Notes: generated by a model not told the origin, from the letters alone. A stretch of DNA of 64,000 bases from Solea solea (GCF_958295425.1 NC_081149.1:8375654-8439653), one strand, 5' to 3'. Counted from the stretch's first letter, positions 1 to 13,439 are shown. Numbers and translations: made by a program.

Positions 1-3000
1 GGTCCACCTTCAAGGGGAATATCTGTCAAAGTAAAAGAAACAGAAACATTAACTAATCTGACCTGGTTACGGTAAAAGTAACAATTTACTGCACAGACAC
101 GGGAAACAGTGAGAGCAGAGATAATCTCTACCTGAAGCAACATTCCAGTCAGATCATCTTCAGGTCCGACCACAGGAAGCTGAGAGGCTGCTCTCATTTT
201 CACAGAGCTGTGGGGCGTTTCCACGGTAACCTTGACCTTACTTGTATCAGCGGAGTCTGTTTCAGGGTGATGTAATAAAAATATTGAGAAGCAATAAAGT
301 CACCTAACATTCAACAAAAGCAATCAAAGAAAGAATTTCCGTGTTTTATTATTGTGATATCTTTTCTAAACCGTGGTTCTTTTTACCCTGAGTGAGAGCA
401 TTTATAAAGAAACAAAGAAGAAAGATCGACATAAAGAGATTCTGTCATTAATTTTAAACTATAAACTGCACTTTTACTTTACCATGGCTTAAAATTCAAT
501 GAAAATGTCACTGATAACATTATCAACGGTCACCCTTCAGCTTGACTGGAGCTGCACTAATAAAGTTAGAAATCAATGAGTGTTTAACTGAGGCAATTAT
601 TTTTTATTATCTATTTTTAGTTGGCATTGCCCAGAAATAACCATTTGGAAGATTAACTCGCTGACCTCTCTCAGTTGGAAGAGAGGAGCTCAGTAATGAA
701 TGGAAAGTGTGCCCCCCGGTGGCCCCTCGCTCGTGCTGCACCTCCACCAGGTGTGCCATGTAGTCTGTAGCAGAGGAAATAAAAAAAAAAAATTTAAAAA
801 ATTAGATCAGTCATACCAACTTTACAACAAACCTCACAATTATTTTAAGAGCAGAACAACTGCGGGAGACTCTTTATCTTACGCTTATCCATGATGTTCT
901 GCTCGAGTGACTGTGGATCATGGGAAACGGCCTGGTCCAGGTATTGCAGAAGTTTACTCATGCTGGACACAGGGATGCCAAAGGACTGAACAAACAGCAG
1001 CAGCTGCTGAGGCTCCAAGTCTTGCAAAGCTGAGGGACACATGTGCAATCATCCATTACAAGTAGGAAATGCAAACAGTACAGTTTTGGTACTTTTGAGA
1101 AGTACAAATCAACATTTTCTGACACACTCTGACAAAAGGATTACTCTGTTCATCGAGAACATAATCAAAACAGACGAATCCGTTCTGAAAACAATCGTTT
1201 TGTGAGCTATGAGACGACGTACCTGCATCAACCAGTCGGGCAACCTCTGACCGGATCATTCTGAGTTTCAACCAGTCAGGCAAGAGAAGTGCCTCCTCTG
1301 ATGTGTCGACCAAGAAGGCAGTGGGAAGAGGTTTCTTATCAGGAAACCAAATGTCCAGAAGATGAAAGAAGTCACTCTCTCCTGTACATATTAAAACACA
1401 CAGACACACACACATTAGTAAACTTGTTCTTTATCAATGCAAATGTCACATCCTGTAAGCACACACAAAGACTACCTTTGGGCGGCCCTAGAGTCAGCAG
1501 GATAACCATGGCATGGACGACAAGGATGTGCATCGTTGCGGTCTCTCCTGTAGTCCACCGCAAAAACACCTGGTCCTGAGATTCAGACTAAAAATACAAA
1601 AGTAAAAGTATGTCAAGTAAAGGTTAGGTGAATTCCCACTCTGGTTTGATATTCCCACCAGCACACACAAAATCTTTCCGCGCTTTAATTGATCCCATTT
1701 AATTATATAAAATAAAAGACCCGTTAAACCAACATTCATTGTGGGGAAATATGGCGTCCAGGCCCAGATACATTTCCATTATAAAGAGGAAAACTGCTCA
1801 CCCAGCTGTAAAGATCCTCGCCCTCCTTGGTTTTCCTCATCCTCCTGATGTACGAAGAGAAGATGTTGAGGAAAGCAGAGAGCATGGCCTCAGACTCGGG
1901 CCTGGAGGAGTGTTTAGAGAAGAGGCTGTTCATGATGGTGGAGCGCTCCACGATCAGCCGGGCAACGTCCTGCAAAAGAGACCAGATTCACGACGGCAAC
2001 GCTGGATGAGAACAACCAAAGAGGATACCGTTTCAAAAGAACTGGTGAAATCTAAGCAACTCGCTTGCAATTACCAGAGCAAGGTCATTATGAGAAGCCT
2101 GCTCCTCCACTGGTGCATGCTGGGAAAGGTAGATGAGATAGGCACTAATTGTCTGTGGATCTGTCTCCATGTGGATGGCCTGTGAGGGAGCAGAAATGCA
2201 CGTTTTGAACACCAACTCATTAAACCACCTTTGTTTCCAGATAAGGACAGTTCCCTGACACGGACACTGACCTGCTGCAGAGCGGTGGACGTCATTCCGC
2301 GGACACTGTCAAACAACGGCAGCTTTGGAAGGTCTTGTAGCAGCCACTGGTATCCGGGCAACAGCTCAGCATCCATTGAATCTTCGTCCATGGGCTGATC
2401 CCGCTCGTCTCCGTCCTTCAAACCTCCCTCACCGAGCACCAGCGACAAACCCTGGACACAAATCCGTGTCTTGTTTAGTGGAATCCTGAGCACTTTCTAC
2501 TGGAGATTATAGGACTTTTTGTGCTACATTCAATACCTTCATGGCTAGGACTCTGGAGGCCACCTGAGAGGAGCTAAGGCGACGCAGGAAATAATCCAGC
2601 ACCTCACATGTCGTCTGTTCGTCTGCCTTAGGACCCAACAAAAGATCCTGGAGTCTTCCAAGCAGCTGCCTTTGCTTTTGTTGTCTCTAAAATGTGAGAT
2701 TATGATTCAGTCAAGAGTCACTAAGTACCGCTTTGCATTCCGACACAAATACGTTTAATGATATGTGTTTTAAATGCATCATATTTGACACCAACAACAA
2801 ACGTTTCACACGATCAACATACTTGTCTCTTTTTGGCTCTCTGCTCCTTGCTCTCCGCTTCATCGTCGTCCTCTATTGACTGACTCTCATCAGCGGCATC
2901 GTGCAGGAGGAATTCACACAGGCACTGCACTGGGAGCACATCCAAGGACCCCTCACTGGACTGAACCAAGTCAGCCAGCCATGGCATGGACTGAGAGGAA

Positions 3001-6000
3001 GCCTGTGAAGGAGTGAAAACACACTTTACGACTCGATTGTGGTAGCTCTTCTTACATGAGGCTCAGTTTATCTGTCTTTATCTAATGCTACACAGTGTGA
3101 CTTGGGTTGAAGAGGCGCCTTCTGCTGCCACATGTGATTATTATTCCAAATATTCTCATGTACAGTTAAAACAAAGCCGTTTAATCACACTTCTGACACA
3201 ACAATATTTGAAATTATTGATCGTTCAAAAGTTTGCTTAATGATTATCAGACTTGAAACCTGTTCTGATTTATAGTACAGGATTACTCTTGAATGTTGTG
3301 CATCTCTCATTGTAACACTAAAGTGATTTGATGAACCTGTCTCTAATTTCTCCATTCTTTTTCCTTTTACCCGTTGATAGCTGTTGGCGTTACCTGTCTC
3401 TGGATGATGTTGAGGAGGAAGTCCGGGTTACGGCTGCGGCAGAGGAGGTGTCCCAGACGCAGAGACTGGTTGAGGCTCTTTATCTGCTCCTGCACCGCTG
3501 GTGGAGGCCGACGAGGAGGACCCCTAAACGCAAACAATGACGTAACTGTATATTTATCTAAATTAATAAAAGGATTAATTAACTAACAGAAATGGGAATA
3601 TGGTATACAATTAAGGGAGCAGTACAGTCCTGTGAGCTTCTATGAAACACTAACTGTGAAATAGTTTCTCATGATTCGTCTTACTGTGGATCCAGACTCG
3701 TGAGTTGAGACAGCAGCAAACTGTTGCTCTCTGTGATGGTCTGTTTGGTCGAAGCTGCTGCCAGGTGGCTCTCAAAGGCCAGGATCTCTTGTTTCTCCCT
3801 CTGGGAAACCTGCAGCTCCCTGTTGATCATCTCGGTCTTTGTGTCCTCGTCGGCAACGGTGCAGGGAGGGTATGTGTAGTTACTGTAGACGGAGACGTCG
3901 GTTTCAAATTAAGCATGACAAATAAACATGGGACACAATCCACTGAGAATGATATACTTACTTTGTCATGACCATCTCCATGAGCATTTTCAGTGTTGGA
4001 TAGCCATCCCAGGCAGCCAAACCTCAAGGGAAAAAAGTGTCCCAGAGTATATCAAAACACACATTTTCCCGATTTAAGCATTTCATAACCGAGGTGCAAT
4101 TCGCAATCACAAATGACATAAATTATTGGAAAATCAAAGAACAACAACATGCCAAAAAAAACATTTTCAGTGTGAAAAATAAAATGAAATTTACCTATCC
4201 TCTGGGGATTAAACGCAGCCACAACAAGAATCAGCAGCCATGCCTTCCAGTAGAGAGCGGATATCGCCAAATTTGGTGGTTGGTACCTTAAAGTTAATCA
4301 AATGTCAGTGTACTCGACCTTTAACCGTAGGACTTTGTGAAGTGTTTTTTTTAACAGAAATTCACTGTACCCTGCTGGCAGCTGAATGTTCTCTGGGTGA
4401 TGGTATGTGCACAGATTCAGCACTGCGTCAATGAGCTGGATCCTCTCCACTCTCAGGACCTCCAGATCTACTTGAAAAGAAACGGTCAGTCAAACTGCCG
4501 GGGACTTTATAGAATGACTTTCACTGATCGCATCTGTGAATATTTTAAATTTGCTGCTCATTAAACTGAAGATTGTGTATAGAGTGGAGCACATATAGCG
4601 ATGACTACAGTTGTACAGTTGAACTATCACATACCATCAGACTGAACTCCAGCCGCCCTCTTGACCAGGTGATCTGCCAGCTCCATGGCATCGGCCGGAC
4701 CCAGCGGCAAATCCCGTGACAGCCCGATCACCAGAATACGCATCAGTGTGTCCTCCAAGAGAGGAACCTCAGAGCAGAGACGAAGGAAGAAACTGAGGAA
4801 AAGAAAAAGAAGACACATCAGCTGGGTTGTATTAACATAATACTACAGATGCTCCATTTCTAAACATCAAGGTAGACTCACTTTCTGTCACCCTCTGGGG
4901 GCCAGTTGTCCCACTTGTAATACGTCTCCGGTTGCTCTGTGAAAAGCACTTTGTGGAGGCTGCAGACACAAGAGATGATGATCAATAATGTTTTTCATAA
5001 GAATGATAATAAAATCACAATCAATTGCTATCAAATTGAAATCACCATTTAGGCTGCAAATCTGAAGGTTCTCATCCTTGCCTAACGTAATATTTGATGG
5101 TATCTGATGTGGCAATGCTCCACTATGTTTTAAATCCATTTACACCAAGAAAATCAAACTAAAGCTCTACTTTGAAAACAATTATATTGCAATATCTGTC
5201 ATTAAAATTGACAATTCTGTATTTTTTTTCTAAAGTGGAGATACTGACCAGTGAACATAATCTTTGGCACCAACTTTACTGATGGTGGGAACCACAGTGT
5301 GAAGCCACCACACAGCGTCTCTCTGTATGGAAGCAATTTGGTTCTGAAATGACCTGAGGCCCTCCAGATCTGAAAGAAACCAACCACACACACACACACA
5401 TTTAATTAAAACATTAACAATATCGAATATTGCTTTACAGTTAATAAATATGTCACTGAAACAAAGACACTCACTCTTCTTCTCGCCTTTGTCCCATGCA
5501 ATGCCAGCTTCTTTGACCTGAGCGGTGATGCCCAGCATCATGGAGACGGTCAGTAAATCCGTCACTTGGATAACAAAACGCTCCTACGGGAGGACAAACG
5601 CGGTTAAAGACCAAGCAAAGCAAAAGCAGAGATTCTCCTCTTCACACAGGAATGTAGGAAAACTGTGGAGTAAAGAATTATGGAGCAAAGAAGGGAAACC
5701 GTTTCTCTCCAGGCTTCTGTTCAGGATTTTAGCATGTGTAAAAATATGGCTCGATGATGCACCTGAGCCTTAATCTGCATAACTCCTCCTCAAACGTTGT
5801 AACGTTATAAATAAAGATACATGTAGGGTTAAAAAGTTAGAAGAGATAGGAGCTGAGTATCTTTCTTGTGTTCTTACCTTGAACTCCATGTCCACATAGC
5901 TGGGCTCCTTTCTTTCCTGCATTAAACCAAAGCAGAAGGACTGGAAGTTTATCTCGTGCTTGGTCTGTTTGATGATCTCCCTCAGTAATGCTCGTGAGGC

Positions 6001-7407
6001 ACGGAGGTAATCGTCCTTATTGGTGAGCAGGTCCTGGAACACCATCGCCAAGAACTGCAGACACGACAGGAGATGGGGAAATTTATTTTGGGATAAAAGA
6101 AACAGATGCAGATGACGATGATAAGAGCAAACCATCCGTTTCAAGTTTTACCTTGGGAGCCTGTTCTGGGCTGTGCTGCAGCACTGTGTGGAGGACTTGC
6201 ATATTGTTGGGATTCCTGGCATTGGACAGCTCATTGAAGATCACCAGCTTCACCATCGTGGCCAAGTTGTCTTTGTGCGCATTAAGGAGCTCCCTGGAAA
6301 AATCCCATCCGAAGCATCAGTTACCGGGAGTCAGGCAAACATGGCGAGAAGATGCACGAGAGAAAAAATGAGACACTGCACCTGACACACAGCATGTAGT
6401 GGTTGAGGAGGACTTTGGGTTTGAGCCGAATCTTGATCAGGTTGGAGATCACCTCCATGTCATCTGCTCCGTGGGTGTTGCAGTTCATACACATAGACAT
6501 AAGGAGGTCTTGGGCCGGGCGAGTCAGCTGCACACAGGGGAAACACAAGGAGGAGAGTTTAAGCCTTTAGTGAAATGCTTTATTATGAGATAATACAGGA
6601 GAAGTCCTTTATTAGTGCCACGAAGTAGAAATTTACAGTGTTACAGCAGCAAAGATAGTTGGTTTCATTTACAATAATAACGCCCTTGCCTAAGCAAGTT
6701 AGCATAAAAAGAGATAGTGTTTATATGAAAGCCTGGCAGAAGTCAGTTTATCCCAGGGTCAGTGTTACACTTCTTACCTTCGGGTTCTGGAGCCACATCT
6801 CCAGCCTCTGCACGGCCATGAGTCGTGCCTCATTGTAGCCGCACGTTGCCGTGAGCAGCCGCAGCAGATTTCGCGACACGTTGTCCATCGGCTGCCTGCG
6901 ATTCAGCTGATCCCTGAGGACGTCGAGCACGTAGTCCTCCACGCTCTCTGCCAGCTCATCATACCTACTGACAAAAGGCAAAAACCTTCAGCTACTCTTG
7001 GGAAGTTTTTTGTGAATACATTTAGTTGTGTTCATGAAATTTTAAAACCTAGGATGAACATTTCATAGCTGATTTGCATCCAGAGATATATCTACAAATG
7101 CAAGGAAGGAATGTCTGTCTGTTAATCGCATAACTGTCCAACAGTTCATGCAGAGATATTGGTAAAAAAAAACAAAAAAAAAAACAGGCACACATTGCAC
7201 AAGTACTGCACTAGTTGAGAATAAACAAGGCAGTTTTAAGCATCTACTGTATATGGGTAGTCTTCATACCTCGGCATCATCTGTCCCTCATCCTCAGGGC
7301 TGAGTTTCTCCTCCGCTATCAGCAGCTCAGTCTGGCTGTCATCTTCATCGGGAGTCGAAGGGTGAGGGCTGCTACCTAAAAGGCCCAAAAAAGCTCCATT
7401 ATATTAT

Positions 7408-7466
<59 letters not shown>

Positions 7467-9297
7467 ACACCAATATTATATTTTTAGCTTTTATCTCCCC
7501 GAAAATAAACACCCTTGTTGACATTGTACTGCACCTGCACTGAGATCTCCACCAGAGCGGGTGGTGTCAGCCTGCAGCAGCATACTCTTTGGCGGCATCT
7601 TTGTCCCAAAAGCAGTTTGGAGGTTGTCAACAAAAACCTTACAGTGAGAACTGTCCACCCAGATTCTTTCGCCCAGAGAGTCCTCAATGTACACCTGCCG
7701 ATACATTTCAGAATGAAAGTTCATATAAATGCAATAAAAAACAATATATTTTATTAATTCACTTCTAAGGGGATTTTTACTTTGACGAAGATCTCTGGCC
7801 AGTTCTCGTCCTCCTCGTAGGCTGCCATCAGAAGATTGCAGGCAAGAACGGACACCAGACTGTTGCCTTTGGCTTTAAAGTTGATGGACGCATCCCGACG
7901 CAGGAGGCTACACAGAGCCTGGTGATGAGAGCAAGTACAAAAGACTAAATAAAGGGTGACTCAATAATTTTAAAGCACTCAAAATATGAGTTTTAAATGA
8001 GCAACTGATTGCACACATAAGAATTAGTGCATGAGTCTCACTTCAATGATTCCTTCAGTTGCGAAAACATTGGGCTTGATTTTGGCCAGGAACATGAGAC
8101 TGAGGTACAGCGTGATGTCAGGCTTGGCTCTGTTCATCTTGAGTTGCTTCACTGCTCCACACAGCAGTCCCTCAATGCGATCGTCATTTCCTTCAGACTC
8201 TGAAGCTTCGATCTCATCCAGCAGCACCACCGGTGACACTACATTTGAACAGGGGAGAAAAAATGTGTTTTAACCTGCCTGGTGAGTGAAGGGCTACAAC
8301 CATTCCTGTGTAAACTTAAACATGTCTTCCATAAAAACAGACCTTCAATTGGCACCACTGAGGGCTCCTTTATCGAGGGTGATATAGCCCTCTTGTCCAC
8401 AGCTGCTACATCAGCAAGTCTTCCAAGGGCACTGACTGGAGGAGTGGTGGATAGTTTAGGACGTTTGGCGAGGCTGGACAGACTCGATGAGGAAGGCAGA
8501 GCGGAGGATGTCTCCCTCTTTCGGTCAGCTGGCAAACCTGTAGCTGCTGGTTTCAGGAGCACAGCCGGGGCTTTGGGCTCCCCTCCCTGGCTCTTTGATC
8601 CAAGGGCAATGAAATCCCCTGGAGGTGGGTGACCTGGAAGATAGCGACCATATTACAGCTGTGCAGACAGATGAAGTTGTACCAATGCAAAAGTCTATGT
8701 GTGGATAATGATGACTAAGTGACCAGAGAATACAGAGTGCACTGGTGGGTGAGGTGTTTACAGCCAGTTATTAATCTTTGGGCTCTGTGGTGGACAGCAT
8801 CCAGCATCTGCAGAGCGCTGGCAGTAGCATTCATGTAAACAATACCTCCATAATCAATATTTGATAAGAAAATGGCAGCTACGGACAAGCCGTTTCCTGG
8901 CATTGAAAGGAAGACGTGATTTGTTCCTAAAGAAGAACCCTAGCTTTGGTTTCAACTTCTTTAAAAGGGTTTTCAATATGAAAATAAAGTCCTCATACTC
9001 CCCTTTTGTGCTTTAAAGATGTCACTTTAGCTGTAACCAATAGTAACATGGCAACTTTAGCAGCAAATTAAATCATGTAACTGTGTTTTATACTTACCTT
9101 GCTTTTCAGGGGAGACAACTAAAACATTACTGCTGATAATAAACAACCCTTTTGACCAACTACGTTATATTTGCAAACATGTTTAATAACACAGTTCATG
9201 ACAAACAAACCAAATAAAATGAAGAGTGTGTTGTTAACATACCTGATGGTTTTGCAGCACTGGGGCGCCTCAAAGTTGGAGGTTTTGGGCGATTCAT
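1..9297 (-). CDS. ints1: Integrator complex subunit 1, 5' part (30 coding exons, cut by window start)
   Basis: Scaffold subunit of the nuclear Integrator complex, which binds RNA polymerase II, cleaves snRNA 3' ends and attenuates transcription. Spliced translation matches vertebrate INTS1 throughout: it starts MNRPKPPTLRRPSAAKPSG and includes KRAISPSIKEPSVVPIE, NRRQPMDNVSRNLLRLLT, RNPNNMQV and EALLLPDWLKLRMIRSEV. Coding exons in gene order: 9243-9297, 8343-8633, 8042-8238, 7781-7918, 7535-7694, 7270-7375, 6778-6964, 6382-6527, 6152-6293, 5878-6054, 5475-5583, 5249-5369, 4882-4959, 4635-4792, 4371-4467, 4195-4286, 3962-4022, 3685-3882, 3394-3523, 2823-3002, 2537-2686, 2272-2451, 2075-2179, 1802-1969, 1476-1587, 1223-1381, 883-1029, 666-764, 132-256, 1-22. 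Every junction is GT-AG and the frame is open across all 4,090 nt. About 1,363 of the roughly 2,190 residues usual for the family are visible; the rest lies left of the window. No break is seen in the visible part. Confidence 0.97.
7412..7462. repeat. (AT)n microsatellite in a short ints1 intron
   Basis: About 51 bp of nearly pure TA dinucleotide inside the 159-bp intron between 7376 and 7534. It ends 37 bp from the acceptor and so fills a third of the intron. Confidence 0.97.
8715..8990 (-). mobile_element. LINE reverse-transcriptase fragment in an ints1 intron
   Basis: Minus-strand translation of 8715-8903 contains IDYGGIVYMNATASALQMLD and AVHHRAQRLITG, the pattern seen downstream of the catalytic domain in many non-LTR retrotransposon polymerases (LDYGD..YM....L..LD.V.H.A.R.ITG). 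The upstream part (about 8905-8990) continues in another frame with GFFFRNKSRLPFNARKRLV, also typical of these proteins, so the copy is frameshifted and 5'-truncated. It sits in the first coding intron of ints1 in the same orientation as the gene. It is a dead relic; the exact clade cannot be named without a search. Confidence 0.75.
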
Positions 9298-9699
9298 TTT
9301 GCCTAAAGCGCAAAAGCCGAATTTATTTCAAGTATTTTCTAATGCAGAAAAGTCAGTGTGAACACAAGTAAACCCAGAATAATAAACGGCCAACACACTT
9401 TTATAGCAGGTAAAGTACCACCTAACATCGTTGAGCTAGTTACGATCAGTAACTTTCAATGAAATGATAGCACCTTACATTGGAATTTCACGCTAAAAGT
9501 AGCTTAAACGTTGTGTTTAATGTCTGCTGTAGGCCTGCAATGTTAAAAGATGTCGTTATTAATCGCTGTGACACATAACAATAAGACATATGAAGGCGGC
9601 TTTTAGCATGTATGGCTAGCCTCCATGTTTTGGGCAGTCTCAACAAGCCAACACGCCGCTACATAAACGATCTAGATGAACTTTTTTAAAACAGCTTAC

Positions 9700-9800
9700 T
9701 TTTGTCATGGGTTTCATTAAACGGCTCGCTGTCTAAACGCAGCACTAGACATAAAATATAACGTTATTGCGTCTGAAAGCTAACGGAAACAGCCATTGAT
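9700..9800 (-). other. ints1: ints1 non-coding exon 1 (5' UTR), approximate 5' end
   Basis: A clean donor (CAAAA followed by gtaagc on the minus strand) lies at 9698-9699. The matching acceptor (tttag) sits just before 9302, so the leader would splice seven bases upstream of the start codon. The 5' boundary is a guess: no TATA box is visible and the real start may lie between about 9,780 and 9,860. On the spliced leader a short upstream ORF begins at 9717 (see findings). Confidence 0.5.
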
Positions 9801-11299
9801 TAGCATTGTCTTCTTCGCTGCATGTATCGAAATCTACACACAGCGCCATCTATTGCAAAGGAGTTCTAGTCAAGGGTTTTACTCGGAAGTATTTTATTTT
9901 GAAAAATTCTGTGCCGGCCTTGATATCACAGGCTTGGCAAACTCAAAAGCGTTTAAACTGGTAAAGTAAGCTGTTTATCAAAATAACCAGGTGGTCACAG
10001 GTCATAATGTGTCATTGTGTGAATTTAAACAATGAAAATGAATTGTTTTTCTACACACAGGTGTACAGTCTTGTCAGAAAATACAGTCTGGAATCCTGAA
10101 ACCCTGTGTTTGTTGACCATTTCTTTCCTCTTCTGATAATAATTTCCGACAGTGAAAATACTGCCCTCTACAGTTCAAAGGTCTTAATCACAGTACCACG
10201 CTTTCATCCCTTCATCGCTTCACGGAGGAGAAGTGTAGAGTTACGAGTCACCGCCAGTGCCCTCTGGTGTTCACAGTTGGTAACTACAGCTACTTTGTCA
10301 AGGTAGACACTACTACAGTACAGCATATTTTCCGGTCAGAGTTTTCCACAATAAAATCCAGAGCGGCTACATATTCAATATTATTGTATTTGAAAAAAAA
10401 CAAACAAAGATCAGTTTTTAAACATAATTCTCAAGAAGAAAACGAATATGTTATGTATACTTACTGCTGTAACATAAATAAAGTAGAATACTTTAAAAAG
10501 TATTTTATGAACTCATTAAAAGTTCATAAAATCAGTATGTGTATGTGAAATTTTCCACAGTTAAACCATAAGTAAAATCTAATTTACTTTTTACTTTTAA
10601 AAAAACTGTATACAAAGAGAGCTTTATGCTTTTAATTTACTTAGCATAACATACTCATACTAATGCTCCCAGTTAAGGGGACTTTCCAACCCAAAACCTG
10701 TGTGAATAAACAATTATTTACACATTCAATTCATAGAAAAATGTATTAACAAGTGCAATAACACTGCTTTTAAAAGATGAAGAGCTCTCTTTATACAAAT
10801 GTAACGTAAAGTGACATTTACTGAACCAAACAACTGTGTCAAATTAATATAAATTTAACCACAAGGCTTCACATTTGACACATGAATAATGCAAGACTCC
10901 AAAATGTCCAGCTGATGTCGCTGTTCTGGTGTGTATAGAATTCTCCAGAACAATGACTCACTTTGTGCTGTGATTGCTTCAATGTGATTCATTCAGCTTT
11001 CCCATCAGTGTCAGCAGATGTTTTGCTGTCTCTATAGTCACCGTAATTTCTCGATTAAACACTGTTAAGCTTCCCACTTACGTAACATTCTGTACAATAC
11101 AGTATCACTAAGCCATGCTCTGTGATATGTGCACCTTCTATACTGCACTTTCTAGTAAAAGTAAAGTAGAGTAAAAAAGACAACTACCAGTGTTTCTCTG
11201 AATTAAAATGTTTTAAATTAAAAACATCCATTGTGTCTTAAATATAACAATCAATTCAAAAGAAAATAACTTTATGGCTATGGCAAACACACACTAGAT

Positions 11300-11656
11300 C
11301 AGAGGGTCTCAAATTTATATGATCTCGAGGCCATTGCTGGTCAGGAGGGGGTCAGTAAAGTGGAAAGAAATAATAATAATCCAACCTTTTGGGACAAATC
11401 AACTGTCTAGTAAGGGTGGATGATACGTCATGTCACGGTATTATCACAATAATAATATAGGTGACATGACATTTCACAGAATTTCAAAATAAAAGTGTTT
11501 GTTTAGCTATGAAACAATATATAAATCACAATAATGATTTTTAGAATTAAAAAAACACACAGCAATAACTAATCATAACTTGATCTCATGTGGCGGGCCA
11601 CAGGAAATCGATTGGGGGCAGCATTTTGCCCAGGGGCCACGGGTTTGAGACGTCTG
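11300..11656. mobile_element. Non-autonomous hAT transposon (MITE)
   Basis: The left end reads CAGAGGGTCTCAAA and the right end, reversed, CAGACGTCTCAAA, a terminal inverted repeat shared by a common vertebrate hAT family whose ends contain GTCTCAAAC. The flanks CACTAGAT (11292-11299) and AACTAGAG (11657-11664) agree at six of eight positions, fitting a decayed 8-bp hAT target duplication. The 357-bp body has no coding capacity. Confidence 0.75.
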
Positions 11657-12148
11657 AACTAGAGTATATTCAAAATAAACTAAAAGTGGTTATGGTTCAT
11701 AATTATGGTTCAATATTTCTTGCACATGAATGTCAGAGGTTGAACACAAGGTGGCAGTGCAGTCTTTATTCATTCATGTTCAGGGTTTGTCATTTTCACT
11801 TAGACAACCAGAAAACAAGCTGAAATTGCAAAATTAAACATGAACATAAATGAATTCATGACAAAACAGGTTCTAGGTCTAAACACAGATAAAAAAGAGT
11901 GAAACAGCAGCTGCAAAACTGTGCCGTCAGATCCAGACCAGAATGTAACAAGATGCAGATTGTTTCAGTATGAAGTCATCAAGAAAAAGAAAAAAGACGT
12001 GAATCTGAGACTCACGATGACTCACACGAAGGTGGATGAAAGTTATTCTGATAAATTACAGTGTGTGAATTTAAATCCCTGCAGCTGTTTTTGTTCTTTC
12101 ACAACATCCAAGCCTTTTTTGGAGACATTTACCATGCTTAATAACAAT

Positions 12149-12220
12149 GATAATAATGATAATAATAGTAATAATAACAACAATAATAATAATTTACTTA
12201 TTTATTTATTTATTTCATTA
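12149..12220. repeat. AAT / ATTT simple repeats
   Basis: A run of AATAAT-type trinucleotides passes directly into (TTTA)n. It abuts the LINE-UTR-like repeat that follows, as expected of the A-rich tail of a retroelement read on the opposite strand. Confidence 0.85.
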
Positions 12221-12460
12221 TCCTTCATTTAACCAGGAAGCTCCCACTGAGATACAAGAGCTCTTCTTCCAGGGAATCCTGGTCAACACAGCAAGCACAA
12301 ATAGTACAAACAGTTACAGGAGATGAGACAATTTCACATGTAAAACTCAACAAGATCCTTAATCCGAACCCCTTTAAAAAGGCTAAATGTGGAAACAACA
12401 ACATGTATCTTTCATGACGGTCCATAAAATGTCTTTGAATGTCCATATTTAGTCTCACCT
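12220..12460 (-). repeat. Dispersed repeat, LINE 3'-UTR-like
   Basis: The stretch TTTAACCAGGAAG ... CCACTGAGAT ... CTTCTTCCAGGGAATCCTGG matches my memory of a very abundant vertebrate interspersed repeat (usual form: TTTAACCAGG, CCCATTGAGAT, AGGGAGACCTGG) derived from a LINE 3' region. On the minus strand it would end at the adjacent A/T-rich simple repeat. Family assignment is from memory and unverified. Confidence 0.5.
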
Positions 12461-13439
12461 TTGGTCAGCAGCTCATTCCTTCAACATCACTGAGCTCTGA
12501 CAAGACATATCAGGTATAGAAATGAGCATGTATCACCCAACAGGCCTGTTGTGTAAAACCACGTGCTTTTATTTTGGCGTAAAGATGTTCTTTCAGTGTT
12601 CTGTGTGTGTTTCACAGATCAGTAGTGGTTCACACGTCCACCACTGTCACTGCAACAAGTCGGGTCTCCACACAGCAGCAGCAGCAGCAGCAGCTCTCTT
12701 CTCTCCACTCTCCACTCTCCGCTCTCCGGCTGGTTACGTAAAGTGTTTTCATATGAAACACATCTTGGTGAAGTCAGTGGAATGTCCAGTCGATGTTCCA
12801 AATTAAATCTTGTGTCATATGGGAAGTCTGCAGATCTGCAAAAACAGTTGAAGCTGCGCGACGCTCTTGCCAGAAGCTGCTGTCTCATGTCTCAGGTATT
12901 CTCCCCGAAAACAATGAGAAAACACTCACTGAGGGAGAAAATGTACTGTTATCAAGTGATTTATTATCGTGCCATGACTTCATTCCTCCCTTTGAGTGGC
13001 CAATATTAACCCTTTCATTCACCAGTCGCTTGGAGCCTTTAAGAGAAGAACAAACCTGATGTCTGTACAACAGGAGGCCTCTCTGCACCAGATCACATTT
13101 CGTCAGACTTCAGAAAAGAAGCCAGATTAGTGAGTCAGTGTTACTTCCTGTAATCTAACACGGCCTGAAGGAACCCGGACCCCACAGCACGCTGATCTGA
13201 CAAAAAAAAACCCAGTCTGCTGCACATGGTGCGCTGTTTTTGTTTTGTTTTATTGCAGGTCGTCTGTGCTCACTGCTGCCAGATGGACAGTAATTGGACG
13301 GCATGGCATTGACTGAGCAGCAGGAAGTCTGACTGATTCACAGCAACAGAGTTCGCTCTGCAGAGAGTTCACCGTGCAGCAAACACAAAATACTACACAA
13401 GTGCTATTTTCTCTGTTTTCTTTTGAGCTTTACCCAACG

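Noticed and set aside
12225..12458. 77-codon minus-strand ORF ending DSLEEELLYLSGSFLVK
   Set aside because: Comes from the LINE-UTR-like dispersed repeat; not a host gene.
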